A DNA stretch of 64,000 nt. Source: Roseburia intestinalis L1-82 (GTDB taxonomy: Bacteria; Bacillota; Clostridia; Lachnospirales; Lachnospiraceae). Below the pieces are notes generated by a model. The model did no database searches. It was not told the DNA's origin and saw nothing but the letters and a program-made list of their open reading frames with translations. The DNA lies in the NCBI RefSeq assembly GCF_900537995.1, contig NZ_LR027880.1, positions 3,947,501-4,011,500 of the forward strand. The letters are read 5' to 3'. Shown here piece after piece: positions 8,296 through 17,714 of the stretch (positions are counted from its first letter, which is position 1; every line of letters starts with the position of its first letter). The translations under genes were made by a program, and so were the position numbers.

Positions 8296-9444
8296 CTACA
8301 ATAGTTTCAAACGTTTTACCGCCGGCTCATAACCGCCACATTTCTGATAATAATACTTCGCCTCACTGATTTTTCCCAGACATTCATTGATAACACCCAC
8401 ATTATAATATGCTGCATAGGAATTTACCCCTGCCATCCGGCAGTCGCGGTGTTTTACCGCTTTTAAAAATTCTCCCACTGCGGCATCAAACATAGCATTA
8501 TTCATATAGATCAGTCCCATCAGAAACTGGAAATCCGCACTGTTTCCAAATTCTTCATAAATGTTTTCAAAGAAAAGTGCCTCCCCTGCATGTCCGCTGT
8601 TGATCAGTGCATAGCCATAGGTTTCCACCATATCGATCACATACTCTAACTTTGGTTCAAGATCATAGCTTAAACCATGGGCAAACCAGAAACATGCCTC
8701 ATTATAATCTTCTGCCATATAATAACTTTTTCCAAGCTGGTATAAAAGATACGGGATCTGCTCCATTTTCTTTAAATCCGCAATGTTTTGTGTCGGCATT
8801 ATCTTTTGCGATTTGGAATGCTTTATGTTTTGCTCCAGCTCATCTGCATGCGCATTTGCATCCCATCCTAAGCTCTTTAACTCCTGCTCCAACAAATGGA
8901 TGTTGCGCAACGCCTTTTTCTTCCTCTCTGCCTGTGGCAGATCATAGCCTGTATGCCCGATCACAACCGGTGCTTTGTATGTAAGATATTCTTTTTCGTC
9001 ATATGCAGTCACCTGTTCATGGATTCTTCCTGTATAATGAAATTTTTCTTTTGAGAAAATACGGTTAATCCATTCCTTATTCTCCTGCTTGCCGTCTTTT
9101 CCGGAAATAATGTTGATCCTTTGTATCCTGCCAACTTCGCCTGTATGTGCAGCAATCAGTTTTTCTAACTCCGGCATATCGATCTTCTGTAAATATTCAT
9201 CGCTGTCAATGACCATTACATACGGATATGCTGCTTTTGAAACTGCAAAATTCTTTGCTGCGGAAAAATCATCGCACCATGGAAAATCATAGATATGATC
9301 GGTGTATTCTGCAGCAATTTTTTTTGTCTGATCTGACGATCCAGTATCCGCTACGATCAGCTCAAATCCGGTGTTCTGGAAAGATTTAAGGCAGCGCTCT
9401 ATATTGTGTTCTTCGTTTTTGGTGATGATACAGACTGATAACAT
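8296..9444 (-). CDS. Family 2 glycosyltransferase with C-terminal TPR-like region
   Basis: GT-A fold inverting glycosyltransferase, probably cytoplasmic. The 382-residue product opens M-L-S-V-C-I-I-T-K-N-E-E-H-N-I-E-R-C-L, has V-A-D-T-G-S-S-D-Q-T and the metal-binding V-I-D-S-D-E motif (about residues 77-82). The helical second half has TPR-like spacing (L-L-Y-Q-L-G-K-S-Y-Y-M-A-E-D-Y-N-E-A-C, then Y-Y-N-V-G-V-I-N-E-C-L-G). This layout is typical of SunS/WaaE-like GT2 proteins. It sits between two AAA-ATPase-like genes on the same strand. The substrate is unknown. Confidence 0.85.
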   Translation of the reverse strand: MLSVCIITKNEEHNIERCLKSFQNTGFELIVADTGSSDQTKKIAAEYTDHIYDFPWCDDFSAAKNFAVSKAAYPYVMVIDSDEYLQKIDMPELEKLIAAHTGEVGRIQRINIISGKDGKQENKEWINRIFSKEKFHYTGRIHEQVTAYDEKEYLTYKAPVVIGHTGYDLPQAERKKKALRNIHLLEQELKSLGWDANAHADELEQNIKHSKSQKIMPTQNIADLKKMEQIPYLLYQLGKSYYMAEDYNEACFWFAHGLSYDLEPKLEYVIDMVETYGYALINSGHAGEALFFENIYEEFGNSADFQFLMGLIYMNNAMFDAAVGEFLKAVKHRDCRMAGVNSYAAYYNVGVINECLGKISEAKYYYQKCGGYEPAVKRLKLL

Positions 9445-9514
9445 GTGGTTGTTCTCCTGTGTAATTCAAATTTTACTGAAATATATATATGTGTATCCTG
9501 AATTTTACTTTTTA

Positions 9515-11254
9515 TCAATTTTCGGCATTCTGTGGATGATCAGCAGCCGATTCGATCAGGACTGTCTTTCCTTCAAATGCAAATGCATAACAGTGGATAT
9601 GTTCTTTGGAAATCCCACGTTCCACTAAATTTTCAACATACTTTTTTTCTCTGATCTGTGCCAAAGCCGTTTCTACTGTATCTTCAAGATTTTTCTCTCT
9701 GCGTGCATTAAATACCTTAAATTCGATTATATATGCATCTCGTTCCGCCGGCTGTTTCGGCTCTATCATGACATCATATCTGCCAAACCCGCTTTCGCGA
9801 TTGGAAGTCAGATAATAATGATCCTGTAAATCTACCAGAAGTCCTAATACAAATCCGTGATAAAACTTCTCCGGTTTTGATACAGATGGCTGCTTTCCTG
9901 TATCAAAGCTGCTGAAAGTACGCAGTGCTACACCATTCATATATTCGTTCATGGCATCCACATCGTTTTCCAGCAGAGCATTGATGAAATCATTATATTC
10001 CTGTTCTGCATCATCGAACCAGGCATGTATCATGTTCTGGAACATCAGATTTACTTCCAGATTCGTCAGTGCCAGTTCATACTTTGGCTGCGTCCCCTCT
10101 GGGATCTCATCATATTTCTCATAATGAAGCACCTTTAAATATCCGCTCGCCAGAAGCATACTCCAGATTGCACGCTCACTTCCGTTTAACTGATTATATA
10201 CGATCTGTTCATCAATGACGGATCTGATGCTTTCTCCGTGCAGTAATAATTCAAATTGCTCTTTGATACTATGCCCCGCCTCGCGGATCAACTTACCGAC
10301 AAGACTGTTTGCACTTGTATTTGCCCAAAACGCCTGAAAAGTTTTTGTATCTATAAAATTCAAGATAGACCAAGGATTATAAATATCTTTATGATTTCCG
10401 AAAATAAATCCATCATACCACAATTTTACCTTTTCTTTCTCTTCTCCAACCTGAAACCGATCCAATGCATCAAATACTTCTTCTTCTGTAAATCCAAATG
10501 CAGTGGCATATTCATCCGATGTGGTGGTAACTACTTTCAAATTATTCAGATCCGAAAAAATAGACTCCCTGCTGACTCTCGTAATTCCAGTCATAATTCC
10601 GCGTTCCAACCATGGATTCGTCTTAAACGTGGAATTAAACAGGCTTCTGGTAAAGCACACCAGCTGATCCCAATAACCATCCACAAATGCTTCCTGTATC
10701 GGCGTATCATATTCATCCAGTAAAATGATCACCTTTTTCTTACCGTAATACTGATAAAGAAAACTCGACAGCTGATATAAGGCAAGTGTTGCATCCACAT
10801 CATTCATGTTCTCTGATGTTGTCAGCATTCTTTGAAAAAATGTGATGTCCGACCCGCGCAGGATTCCACTTTCCAAAATGTAAACATGCTCCGTATATAA
10901 TTTTGAAAGTAACTGGCATATTTTCTGCCTTGTAAGCTCATAAGTCGGTTCCTTGATATTCGCAAATGACAGACTGATGACCGGATAGGTTCCCTGCAGA
11001 TTACGGTATTTTTCTTCTTTCCAGATTGCCAGATGTTCAAACAGATCCGATCTGCCTGCATAATCTATGGAGAAAAACTGCTCCACCATACTCATTGTAA
11101 GCGTTTTCCCAAAACGACGTGGACGGGTAATCAGAGTCGCACTGTCCCCACAGTCCCACCATTCTTTAATAAAAGGCGTTTTATCTATATAAAAATAGTT
11201 TCCCTGGATGATCGTTGAGAAATCCTGTATACCGATCGCTATATTTCCAGCCAT
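9515..11254 (-). CDS. AAA-ATPase-like / PD-(D/E)XK nuclease-like protein, copy 2
   Basis: Second member of the family at 6668-8254, 579 residues. The P-loop-like T-R-P-R-R-F-G-K-T lies near residue 44, Walker B V-I-I-L-L-D-E-Y-D-T near residue 183. The C-terminal nuclease-like core has R-Y-D-V-M-I followed by Y-I-I-E-F-K-V and A-L-A-Q-I-R-E-K-K-Y. GGGAGG precedes the ATG. The two copies are clearly diverged, so they are not a recent tandem duplication. Function unestablished. Confidence 0.85.
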   Translation of the reverse strand: MAGNIAIGIQDFSTIIQGNYFYIDKTPFIKEWWDCGDSATLITRPRRFGKTLTMSMVEQFFSIDYAGRSDLFEHLAIWKEEKYRNLQGTYPVISLSFANIKEPTYELTRQKICQLLSKLYTEHVYILESGILRGSDITFFQRMLTTSENMNDVDATLALYQLSSFLYQYYGKKKVIILLDEYDTPIQEAFVDGYWDQLVCFTRSLFNSTFKTNPWLERGIMTGITRVSRESIFSDLNNLKVVTTTSDEYATAFGFTEEEVFDALDRFQVGEEKEKVKLWYDGFIFGNHKDIYNPWSILNFIDTKTFQAFWANTSANSLVGKLIREAGHSIKEQFELLLHGESIRSVIDEQIVYNQLNGSERAIWSMLLASGYLKVLHYEKYDEIPEGTQPKYELALTNLEVNLMFQNMIHAWFDDAEQEYNDFINALLENDVDAMNEYMNGVALRTFSSFDTGKQPSVSKPEKFYHGFVLGLLVDLQDHYYLTSNRESGFGRYDVMIEPKQPAERDAYIIEFKVFNARREKNLEDTVETALAQIREKKYVENLVERGISKEHIHCYAFAFEGKTVLIESAADHPQNAEN

Positions 11255-11375
11255 TGATACCTCCCTGTTTTTTTATACTGATATTGTCCATTCTTTTTTA
11301 TTGTGATAAATTAATAGTATACCATTTTTGTATATTATACCATATGCAACCTTTTTATCAGGAGAATTTTGATCT

Positions 11376-12389
11376 ATGAAAAAAGTAAGTGTCATTATCC
11401 CATGTTTCAACGCAACAAAATATCTTCCGAAATGTTTTATGTCACTTGTACAGCAGACAATCGGGATCAGTCAGATTGAGCTGATTTTTGTAGACGATGC
11501 TTCTACGGACGACGGTTCTACCTGGAACATGCTGCAGGAATTTGAACGCGCCTACCCGGAAAGTATTATGATCTTAAAGCTTGAGGAAAATATGCGTCAG
11601 GGCGGCGCAAGAAATATTGCCCTGCAGTACGCAACGGGTGAATATATTGCATTTGTTGACGCAGATGATTTTGTTGCTGATAATTTTCTATTGGAAACTT
11701 ATGAAAAAGCAAAAGAATCGGATGCTGATATCATCCAGTTTGAATATTTTTACTATACAGACCGTCTGGGTGCCGTAGACTCTGGTCGGAATGTTACACC
11801 GGAAGTGATTAAAATTTCTTCTGTCAGTGAACGCAAAAAATTTCTGATCTCAGAAAAAGTTACTTATGGCTGCTGGAATAAACTTTACCGACATGATCTG
11901 CTGAAAAAGGCTCATACCTCCTACGCAGAACATGTCATTTATGAGGAGCCGCTTTTTGTATACCCTCTTTTATATTTTGCAGATAAAATCGTGATCTTAA
12001 ACGATGCCTACTATTATTACAGGCAAAACGATGCCGGAACCATGCGAAATGATATGAAACAGGAAGAAACCTTAAAGATGCATGCTGATGTCCAGCTTGC
12101 AGTCTGGAATTTTATGAAAGAAACCCCATTTTTTCAGGAATATTATGACGAGATCAAGCTGTATTTTCTCCATACCTATCTGTATGAAACGCTGTACTTT
12201 GCAAAACTCCGGGGGTTCCAGCCTTCCTATTCTTTCTGCGAAGAATTAGAAAAAACGGTTATCCTGGAGGTGCCGGATTATGAGGAGTCTGTTTACAGTG
12301 CTCTGATTCCAAAACAGATGGAGCTGTATCGGATGATCGGGAAGGGGATGACGGAGGAGAAGTTCGGAGAGTATTGGGAGCAGCTGTGA
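11376..12389 (+). CDS. Family 2 glycosyltransferase
   Basis: A 337-residue GT-A glycosyltransferase. It begins M-K-K-V-S-V-I-I-P-C-F-N-A, has V-D-D-A-S-T-D-D-G near residue 40, R-Q-G-G-A-R-N near residue 74 and the metal-binding F-V-D-A-D-D (about residues 91-96). The C-terminal part is helical and rich in aromatic residues, as in capsule/teichoic GT2 enzymes. It is read on the plus strand opposite its neighbours, from an AT-rich 121-base spacer that also carries the start of the AAA-ATPase-like gene. AGGAGA lies 10 bases ahead of the ATG. Substrate unknown. Confidence 0.87.
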   Translation: MKKVSVIIPCFNATKYLPKCFMSLVQQTIGISQIELIFVDDASTDDGSTWNMLQEFERAYPESIMILKLEENMRQGGARNIALQYATGEYIAFVDADDFVADNFLLETYEKAKESDADIIQFEYFYYTDRLGAVDSGRNVTPEVIKISSVSERKKFLISEKVTYGCWNKLYRHDLLKKAHTSYAEHVIYEEPLFVYPLLYFADKIVILNDAYYYYRQNDAGTMRNDMKQEETLKMHADVQLAVWNFMKETPFFQEYYDEIKLYFLHTYLYETLYFAKLRGFQPSYSFCEELEKTVILEVPDYEESVYSALIPKQMELYRMIGKGMTEEKFGEYWEQL

Positions 12390-12450
12390 GCTGCTCCATA
12401 TTAAAAAAAAGCATACCAAATATCTAACATCTGATATGCTCATCTTTTTT
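12377..12450. terminator. Probable bidirectional terminator region after the plus-strand GT2
   Basis: An 8-bp stem GGAGCAGC/GCTGCTCC (12377-12384 and 12390-12397) has the stop codon in its loop. It is followed by eight A residues, AGCATA (12410-12415), TATGCT (12435-12440) and CATCTTTTTT. The second, weak stem with A-run on one side and T-run on the other could stop transcripts from both directions. Confidence 0.4.
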
Positions 12451-12576
12451 ATCTATAACTTCTAATTGCATCTTTAAAATATTATTTTGTTCTTCTATTT
12501 CATGTCCCTGTCTGACAATATAATCGCACAGATTCCGTCCTATAAATCCATTTCCGCCTAAAATAATATATTTATT
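12424..12576 (-). pseudogene. Remnant of an NAD-dependent epimerase N-terminus
   Basis: A 50-codon open stretch reads K-Y-I-I-L-G-G-N-G-F-I-G-R-N-L-C-D-Y-I-V-R-Q-G-H, a textbook Rossmann nucleotide-binding start of a sugar epimerase/dehydratase. It then loses similarity and stops at 12424. The only nearby in-frame ATG (12586-12588) is cut off by a TGA at 12577-12579. About 280 residues of a normal enzyme are missing. It is a decayed remnant downstream of the formyltransferase operon, which may once have had its own SDR-type sugar dehydratase. Confidence 0.6.
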
Positions 12577-12638
12577 TCAATGAATCATAATACTATTTCG
12601 AAACATTCTTTACAGATAAACTGCTTCCGAATGCCATG

Positions 12639-13403
12639 TTATATTACTGCAGCATCATTTGAACCAAACACTTTCTCAAAATCCCCCCAGCACTTAATAT
12701 ATATTTTCTCCCCATTGCACTCCACTATCGCGCCCTTGTACTCTGCCTGTGAATGTATCTTTGCATTTACCTGCAACAGGGTATCTGTTTCCGGATTTAT
12801 TGTATAATCTTTCTCCTCAATTCTTCTCCGGTATATGCCTTCCTCTATCAACTTTCCATGCCGATTGCCTTTTAAGTATTCATATAAATCTGTCAGCATA
12901 TCCGGAATACGCTGTTCAAGTTTCTTTCTGAGAGTTCCGGGTGTATCTTTATATTCCAAATAGCAGACAGATGTCGATACCAGTTCCCCCATATCAATTT
13001 CTGCTGAAATTTTATGCAAGGACATTTCCGTCGTCTTTTCCCCTAAAAGTACTGCCCAGTTTAATGGCGAACTTCCACGGTTTGTCCGAAGGCTCCCTGG
13101 ATGGAAATTAAAAATATTTATCTGTTCTATTACCGTCTGTGGAATAATAATTCCAAAATCATACATAACTGCCACGGAAATATTTTCTTTTATTAAAACA
13201 GATTCCAGTTCTGCTTTGTTTTTTACATCAAATAAAGACAGATTTGCTTTTTGTGCCACATCTTCTAACTCTAATGTTCGCTTTTTAGATTCACATACCA
13301 CTGCTTTGATCATAAATTTTTTTGAATCTGTCAGAATCCGGATCATATCCGGTAAATTTCCGATATATACAATAGAAATCCTATCATCAACACTATGTGC
13401 CAT
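12639..13403 (-). CDS. Methionyl-tRNA formyltransferase-like sugar N-formyltransferase
   Basis: Probably transfers a formyl group from N10-formyl-tetrahydrofolate to an amino sugar nucleotide. The 254-residue protein has the formyltransferase core: F-N-F-H-P-G-S-L (catalytic Asn and His), R-G-S-S-P-L-N-W and I-D-M-G-E-L with the third catalytic residue Asp. It is shorter than true Fmt (about 310 residues) and lacks a clear tRNA-binding C-domain. It ends a tight four-gene operon (GT-B, DegT aminotransferase, WbqC, this gene), so its substrate is probably the amino sugar made by the DegT enzyme. AAGGAG precedes the ATG. Confidence 0.75.
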   Translation of the reverse strand: MAHSVDDRISIVYIGNLPDMIRILTDSKKFMIKAVVCESKKRTLELEDVAQKANLSLFDVKNKAELESVLIKENISVAVMYDFGIIIPQTVIEQINIFNFHPGSLRTNRGSSPLNWAVLLGEKTTEMSLHKISAEIDMGELVSTSVCYLEYKDTPGTLRKKLEQRIPDMLTDLYEYLKGNRHGKLIEEGIYRRRIEEKDYTINPETDTLLQVNAKIHSQAEYKGAIVECNGEKIYIKCWGDFEKVFGSNDAAVI

Positions 13404-13413
13404 AGATAACTCC

Positions 13414-14115
13414 TTACCTTTTTAAACTCTTCATATATTCTGATGCTTTAGGACCTTCATTAAAGATAAGGTCTAGTATGGAAACGCCATGTTCAAACTG
13501 TTTTGACATCTGCTTGTATTGTGGGTACCCAGAATAATCCATCCAGTCAAGTGTTATACCTGCATCTTCAAAATATTTTTCTACTATATAATCTTTTGCA
13601 GCAGGTCCGGAAAGATAATAGTCTCCCCCTGCTTCCTTTACAAGGCCTACCAGACGTTCTGTTTTTCCGTCAACCAGCGTATAATCCGAACTCCAGGTTA
13701 TTTTCGTATTAATGTGCAGAATATCACAAATTTCTTTTAAAAACAGATAATTAATTTTACTTAAATAACTTTCTTCCCTGCATGCCTCATAAATATTGTG
13801 AATGCGTTCTTCATATTCTGAAAAATATTCTGTCTTTGCATAATTATACTGGATACTTCGCCAGTGCTTATCTACCCACTCATGATCCAACACTTTCGTT
13901 TCATTAATCTTCTGATAAAACTTACCTTTATTTTCAACCGGAATAGTAAGCCATATCAGCCCTGTAGGTGTCATGATTTTATTTCTGTTTCTCCAGTCCC
14001 TTCTGGTGTACTGCATATCATCATAAAGGATAAATTCATCCACCATATTGATAATGTCAAAATATCCTTTCCACGGTATATAATTTGATTGCAATATAGC
14101 CACTTTTTTTCCCAT
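13414..14115 (-). CDS. WbqC family protein, copy 1
   Basis: WbqC-like proteins (PF08889 type) are found in O-antigen and amino-sugar gene clusters; their exact reaction is not settled. The 233-residue product starts K-V-A-I-L-Q-S-N-Y-I-P-W-K-G-Y-F-D and has Y-D-D-M-Q-Y-T-R-R-D-W-R-N-R-N-K, the family hallmark. It overlaps nothing but sits one base from the aminotransferase stop. A second copy at 44.2-45.0 kb is also next to DegT-type genes, so the pairing repeats within this window. Confidence 0.85.
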   Translation of the reverse strand: MGKKVAILQSNYIPWKGYFDIINMVDEFILYDDMQYTRRDWRNRNKIMTPTGLIWLTIPVENKGKFYQKINETKVLDHEWVDKHWRSIQYNYAKTEYFSEYEERIHNIYEACREESYLSKINYLFLKEICDILHINTKITWSSDYTLVDGKTERLVGLVKEAGGDYYLSGPAAKDYIVEKYFEDAGITLDWMDYSGYPQYKQMSKQFEHGVSILDLIFNEGPKASEYMKSLKR

Positions 14116-14116
14116 T

Positions 14117-15250
14117 TTATCGCCCCTTATAAAATTCCTTTATTTTATCCGTAACATAAATTACTTCTTCTTCCTTTAATGCATAAAACATAGGAAGCCG
14201 GAGCAGTCTATCACTCTCCTTGGTTGTATAACGATCTTCCCCAATAAACTGTCCATATTTTCTGCCTGCAATCGATGTATGTAGCGGTACATAATGAAAT
14301 ACCGATTTAATTCCATTCTGCCCCAGATATGCGATCAACTCAGTTCTTTCTTCCAGGTCTGCAGTTTTTATATAAAACATATGGGCATTATGTTGGCATT
14401 CCTTCGGAACATAAGGTAATCCGATTTTGCCCTCCTCTTGCAATTCCTGTAACCTGCTGTAATATAACTCCCATAACATCAGTCGCCTGTTGTTGATCTC
14501 CTCTGCAATTTCCAGTTGTGGCAATAAATATGCCATATTCAATTCACTCGGCAAATACGATGATCCCTTATCCACCCAGCTATATTTATCTATTTCGCCT
14601 CTAAAATACTGTGAACGGTTTGTTCCTTTTTCTCTGATAATTTCTGCAGTATGAACATATTCCTCCCTGTTGACAAAAATCAGCCCGCCTTCTCCCATGG
14701 TATAGTTTTTTGTCTCATGAAAACTGTATGTACCAAAATCACCTATACAGCCAAGAGCCCATCCTTTATAGGTTGACATCATTCCCTGCGCCGCATCTTC
14801 TATGACAAACAGGCTTTTCTTTTTCGCAATATCAAGAATCGTATCCATTTCACATGCCACTCCTGCATAATGCACAGGAACGATTGCCTTTGTTTTGTCC
14901 GTAATTGCATTTTCAATCAATGTTTCATCTATATTCATGGTATCCGGCCGTATATCCACAAATTTAATTTTTGCACCTCTCAGTACAAATGCATCTGCCG
15001 TGGAAACAAATGTAAACGATGGCATAATCACTTCATCTCCCGGCTGGATATCACAAAGCAATGCTGCCATTTCCAACGCATGTGTACACGAAGTTGTAAA
15101 TAAAACCTTTTTTCCGTATCTTTCCTGAAACCAGGTAGTACAAAGTTTTGTAAATTCTCCGTCTCCATTCAATCTTCGATATTTCAAAATTGCTTCTGTA
15201 ATATACCCAATCCCTTTTTCTACATATACGGGTTCATTAAAATTAATCAT
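14117..15250 (-). CDS. DegT/DnrJ/EryC1 family sugar aminotransferase
   Basis: PLP-dependent aminotransferase acting on a nucleotide-linked keto sugar. The 377-residue length fits the family. Visible motifs: P-S-F-T-F-V-S-T-A (about residues 75-83), E-D-A-A-Q-G (PLP pyridine-binding Asp) and the lysine motif S-F-H-E-T-K-N-Y-T-M-G-E-G-G. The ATG lies inside the end of the upstream GT-B gene (8-base overlap), which implies translational coupling. With the downstream WbqC and formyltransferase it forms a candidate N-formylamino-sugar module. Confidence 0.88.
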   Translation of the reverse strand: MINFNEPVYVEKGIGYITEAILKYRRLNGDGEFTKLCTTWFQERYGKKVLFTTSCTHALEMAALLCDIQPGDEVIMPSFTFVSTADAFVLRGAKIKFVDIRPDTMNIDETLIENAITDKTKAIVPVHYAGVACEMDTILDIAKKKSLFVIEDAAQGMMSTYKGWALGCIGDFGTYSFHETKNYTMGEGGLIFVNREEYVHTAEIIREKGTNRSQYFRGEIDKYSWVDKGSSYLPSELNMAYLLPQLEIAEEINNRRLMLWELYYSRLQELQEEGKIGLPYVPKECQHNAHMFYIKTADLEERTELIAYLGQNGIKSVFHYVPLHTSIAGRKYGQFIGEDRYTTKESDRLLRLPMFYALKEEEVIYVTDKIKEFYKGR

Positions 15251-16775
15251 TTAACAGAATCTCCTTAATTCCTTTCAACATTTCATCACAAAAATCTATA
15301 ACTTTATTTTCTCCATGTGCTTTTGCATATTGTATTGCTTCCTGTTGCTGTGCTTTATAAAACTCTGAGTCTCTCATATATCTGCATATAGTTTCATACA
15401 TTTCTTCATAATTGCTTACAACAAACTCTCCCGAAACATTATATGCCACATCACCTGTCGGCAATGTCACAACCGGTATTCCTGCATATAAGGCAATCAT
15501 ACTGCTCCAACCGCCTCCTAGACGTTCAGGGTTAAGATATAAATCCAATGCACCAACCGTACCCTTTAAATTTGGGCAATATCCCAAATAATGTATACGC
15601 TTCTCAAACATATTATTTACTAACCGTTTTTGTAAATCTTTAGTTTCACCAATTATAACAAAGTCAACCTTTTCGCTCTTTTGCAGTATTTTCTTCATAA
15701 ACTGCTCAAATGAATCTGTTATTTCCTGATCCAGCCGATTTCCAATAATTGCAATCAAAAATTTATCTTCAGGTAAATTAAGTTCCTGTCTTGTATATTC
15801 TACGCCATCTGTATCAAACAATGCTGGAAATCTGTTATTCATAAATATTTGTTTTTGATACGGGTTCAGATTTTTTTCATAAAGATTTTCTATACTTTCC
15901 TCTAACCTTGTATGTCTGACAAATATATCTGCTTCAGAAACAGGCGCCTCTGTTACCATATTAAGGTTTACTGTTGTCGTAAATATATGTGGCAAATCTG
16001 CAATTGGATTACATACTCCCATTTCAAACACAAATAACGGATTAAATTCATAAATTTTAGAAAGCATCTGGCGATAATCTTTGATATTACAATCACGCAA
16101 GGGATACTGATATATCGATAAAACACTATCCTTATAAATTTTTTCTACATAACCATATTCACCAGAATTATAAAACACCGCGCCTATCCATATATAAAAA
16201 GGAAGTTTTTCATTACTTGCACAAGTAATAATTTCAACATCAAATCCAAACTTTTTCTGAAGAGTATTTGCTATTTCAAAAGTCATTCTCGTCGGTGCAT
16301 GATTCAAATTTTCCGTTAACTGTTCTGTTATAATCATAATTCTATTATGATTTCTATTACAGACAGGTATATATGTATATTCTTCCTGCAATGCCTTGAA
16401 AATGCTTGCTATGTTATTTCTGTGAATTTTACATTTGAGTTCATATGGAATCTTATCAACTTGAATCTCCAACATAATTTGTGTAACCCAATCGTACTCT
16501 TCCCTACAAATCTGTCTTGCTGCGTCCATTTGAAATTCATCCAATTGAATTACTTTTATTATGTAAGATAATATCAACACAGAATCTTTGACATTAAATT
16601 GATATCTAATTAATTGATGTATTTTATTCTTTTCTTCTTCTGAATAACTCTCATATATTTTCTTCAAATCTTTTGGATTTATCGCAGATAGTTTTCTATC
16701 ATTTTCTATAGAAATCATCTGCATACAATTTGAAATAATTGTTTGCAGCCACTGTACCGGAGTAAAACTAACCAT
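15243..16775 (-). CDS. GT-B glycosyltransferase, GT41-like C-terminus, copy 1
   Basis: A 510-residue protein with a helical N-terminal third and a GT-B catalytic part. The C-terminal donor-site segment reads L-G-Y-C-P-N-L-K-G-T, D-L-Y-L-N-P, G-G-G-W-S-S and G-I-P-V-V-T-L-P, resembling SPINDLY/O-GlcNAc-transferase-like enzymes. An H-A-P-T motif near residue 160 is shared with the paralogue at 46.1-47.7 kb. It is first in the operon with the DegT, WbqC and formyltransferase genes and begins just after the terminator of the divergent flagellin. It could be a cytoplasmic flagellin O-glycosyltransferase, but this is inference. Confidence 0.7.
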   Translation of the reverse strand: MVSFTPVQWLQTIISNCMQMISIENDRKLSAINPKDLKKIYESYSEEEKNKIHQLIRYQFNVKDSVLILSYIIKVIQLDEFQMDAARQICREEYDWVTQIMLEIQVDKIPYELKCKIHRNNIASIFKALQEEYTYIPVCNRNHNRIMIITEQLTENLNHAPTRMTFEIANTLQKKFGFDVEIITCASNEKLPFYIWIGAVFYNSGEYGYVEKIYKDSVLSIYQYPLRDCNIKDYRQMLSKIYEFNPLFVFEMGVCNPIADLPHIFTTTVNLNMVTEAPVSEADIFVRHTRLEESIENLYEKNLNPYQKQIFMNNRFPALFDTDGVEYTRQELNLPEDKFLIAIIGNRLDQEITDSFEQFMKKILQKSEKVDFVIIGETKDLQKRLVNNMFEKRIHYLGYCPNLKGTVGALDLYLNPERLGGGWSSMIALYAGIPVVTLPTGDVAYNVSGEFVVSNYEEMYETICRYMRDSEFYKAQQQEAIQYAKAHGENKVIDFCDEMLKGIKEILLND

Positions 16776-16792
16776 ATTCTATTCCTCTCTTA

Positions 16793-16831
16793 TCAAAAAT
16801 AAAAAAGAGACCAGCTTCTACTAATCTCTTT
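16793..16831 (-). terminator. Rho-independent terminator of the divergent flagellin
   Basis: In the minus-strand transcript AAAGAGAUUAG pairs with CUGGUCUCUUU (including two U-G pairs) around a UAGAAG loop and runs into UUUUUUAUUUUU. It ends just downstream of the flagellin stop and before the GT-B operon. Confidence 0.85.
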
Positions 16832-16839
16832 CTATTTCA

Positions 16840-17667
16840 CTATTTTAACATTTCCAACACATATTTTGCATCATCATTGTACTGTGCTAAAATACTCTGA
16901 GATGCCTGTACTAAAATACGGTTTGTAGAATATTGTACCATCTCCATATTCATGTTGGTATCGCGTCTACTTGATTCTGCCCTCTGTGTACTTTCTGATG
17001 TATTATCCGTTCCACGCAATGCGTGTTCTAACCGCTCCTGTTGTGCCCCAAATGTATCTCTAAACGAAGCTGCCTTTTCAATTGCATTCTGTACCACTGC
17101 TATAGATTCTGTCGCTTTTGCATGCGATGATACATCAACCTTGTCCACACCCAAGCTCTCTTTGCTCGCATTAACAAACTTAATCTCTATTCCCTGTCCC
17201 GCAAGACTTCCTGTCTGTATCATATAGTATCCTGGTCTTGCCTGCGGAGTTCCATCCGCTAATATATACTGCTGATTAAAATTCGTCGTATATGCAATAC
17301 GATCCACTTCCTGATTTAACTGATCGATTTCATCCTGAATTGCACGACGATCCGCATCCGTATTGATATCATTAGCTGCCTGTGTTGTCAGATCCGTCAT
17401 TCGATCCAACACTTCCTGTGTCTCCTGTAATGCTGCATCTGCTGTCTGCAGCATACTAATTCCATCTTGCGAATTTCTGGATGCTTTGTTAAGACCTCTG
17501 GTCTGATGACGCATGGTTTCTGATATCTGTAATCCTGCTGCATCATCATTTGCTCCAAGCAATTTATAACCTGTTGCCAGCTTTTTTGAAGACTTCTCCA
17601 TGTTCTTCACATTACATCGTAACTGTCTACTCTCACAGATCAATGCCATATTATGATTAACTACCAT
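16840..17667 (-). CDS. Divergent flagellin-family protein
   Basis: A 275-residue flagellin homologue, a filament subunit or hook-filament junction-like protein secreted by the flagellar export apparatus. The N-terminal D0/D1 part has N-H-N-M-A-L, the L-A-T-G-Y-K-L block, and G-A-N-D-D-A-A-G-L-Q-I-S. The TLR5-facing segment reads L-D-R-M-T-D-L-T-T-Q. The C-terminal D1/D0 has R-L-E-H-A-L-R-G-T-D-N and ends I-L-A-Q-Y-N-D-D-A-K-Y-V-L-E-M-L-K. The central region is short and differs from the main flagellin. It has its own sigma-28 promoter and terminator, directly downstream of pseC. Confidence 0.88.
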   Translation of the reverse strand: MVVNHNMALICESRQLRCNVKNMEKSSKKLATGYKLLGANDDAAGLQISETMRHQTRGLNKASRNSQDGISMLQTADAALQETQEVLDRMTDLTTQAANDINTDADRRAIQDEIDQLNQEVDRIAYTTNFNQQYILADGTPQARPGYYMIQTGSLAGQGIEIKFVNASKESLGVDKVDVSSHAKATESIAVVQNAIEKAASFRDTFGAQQERLEHALRGTDNTSESTQRAESSRRDTNMNMEMVQYSTNRILVQASQSILAQYNDDAKYVLEMLK

Positions 17668-17714
17668 GTTATCCTACCTCTTCCCTGAGATTTTATGCTA
17701 TCCTACTGTAAATT

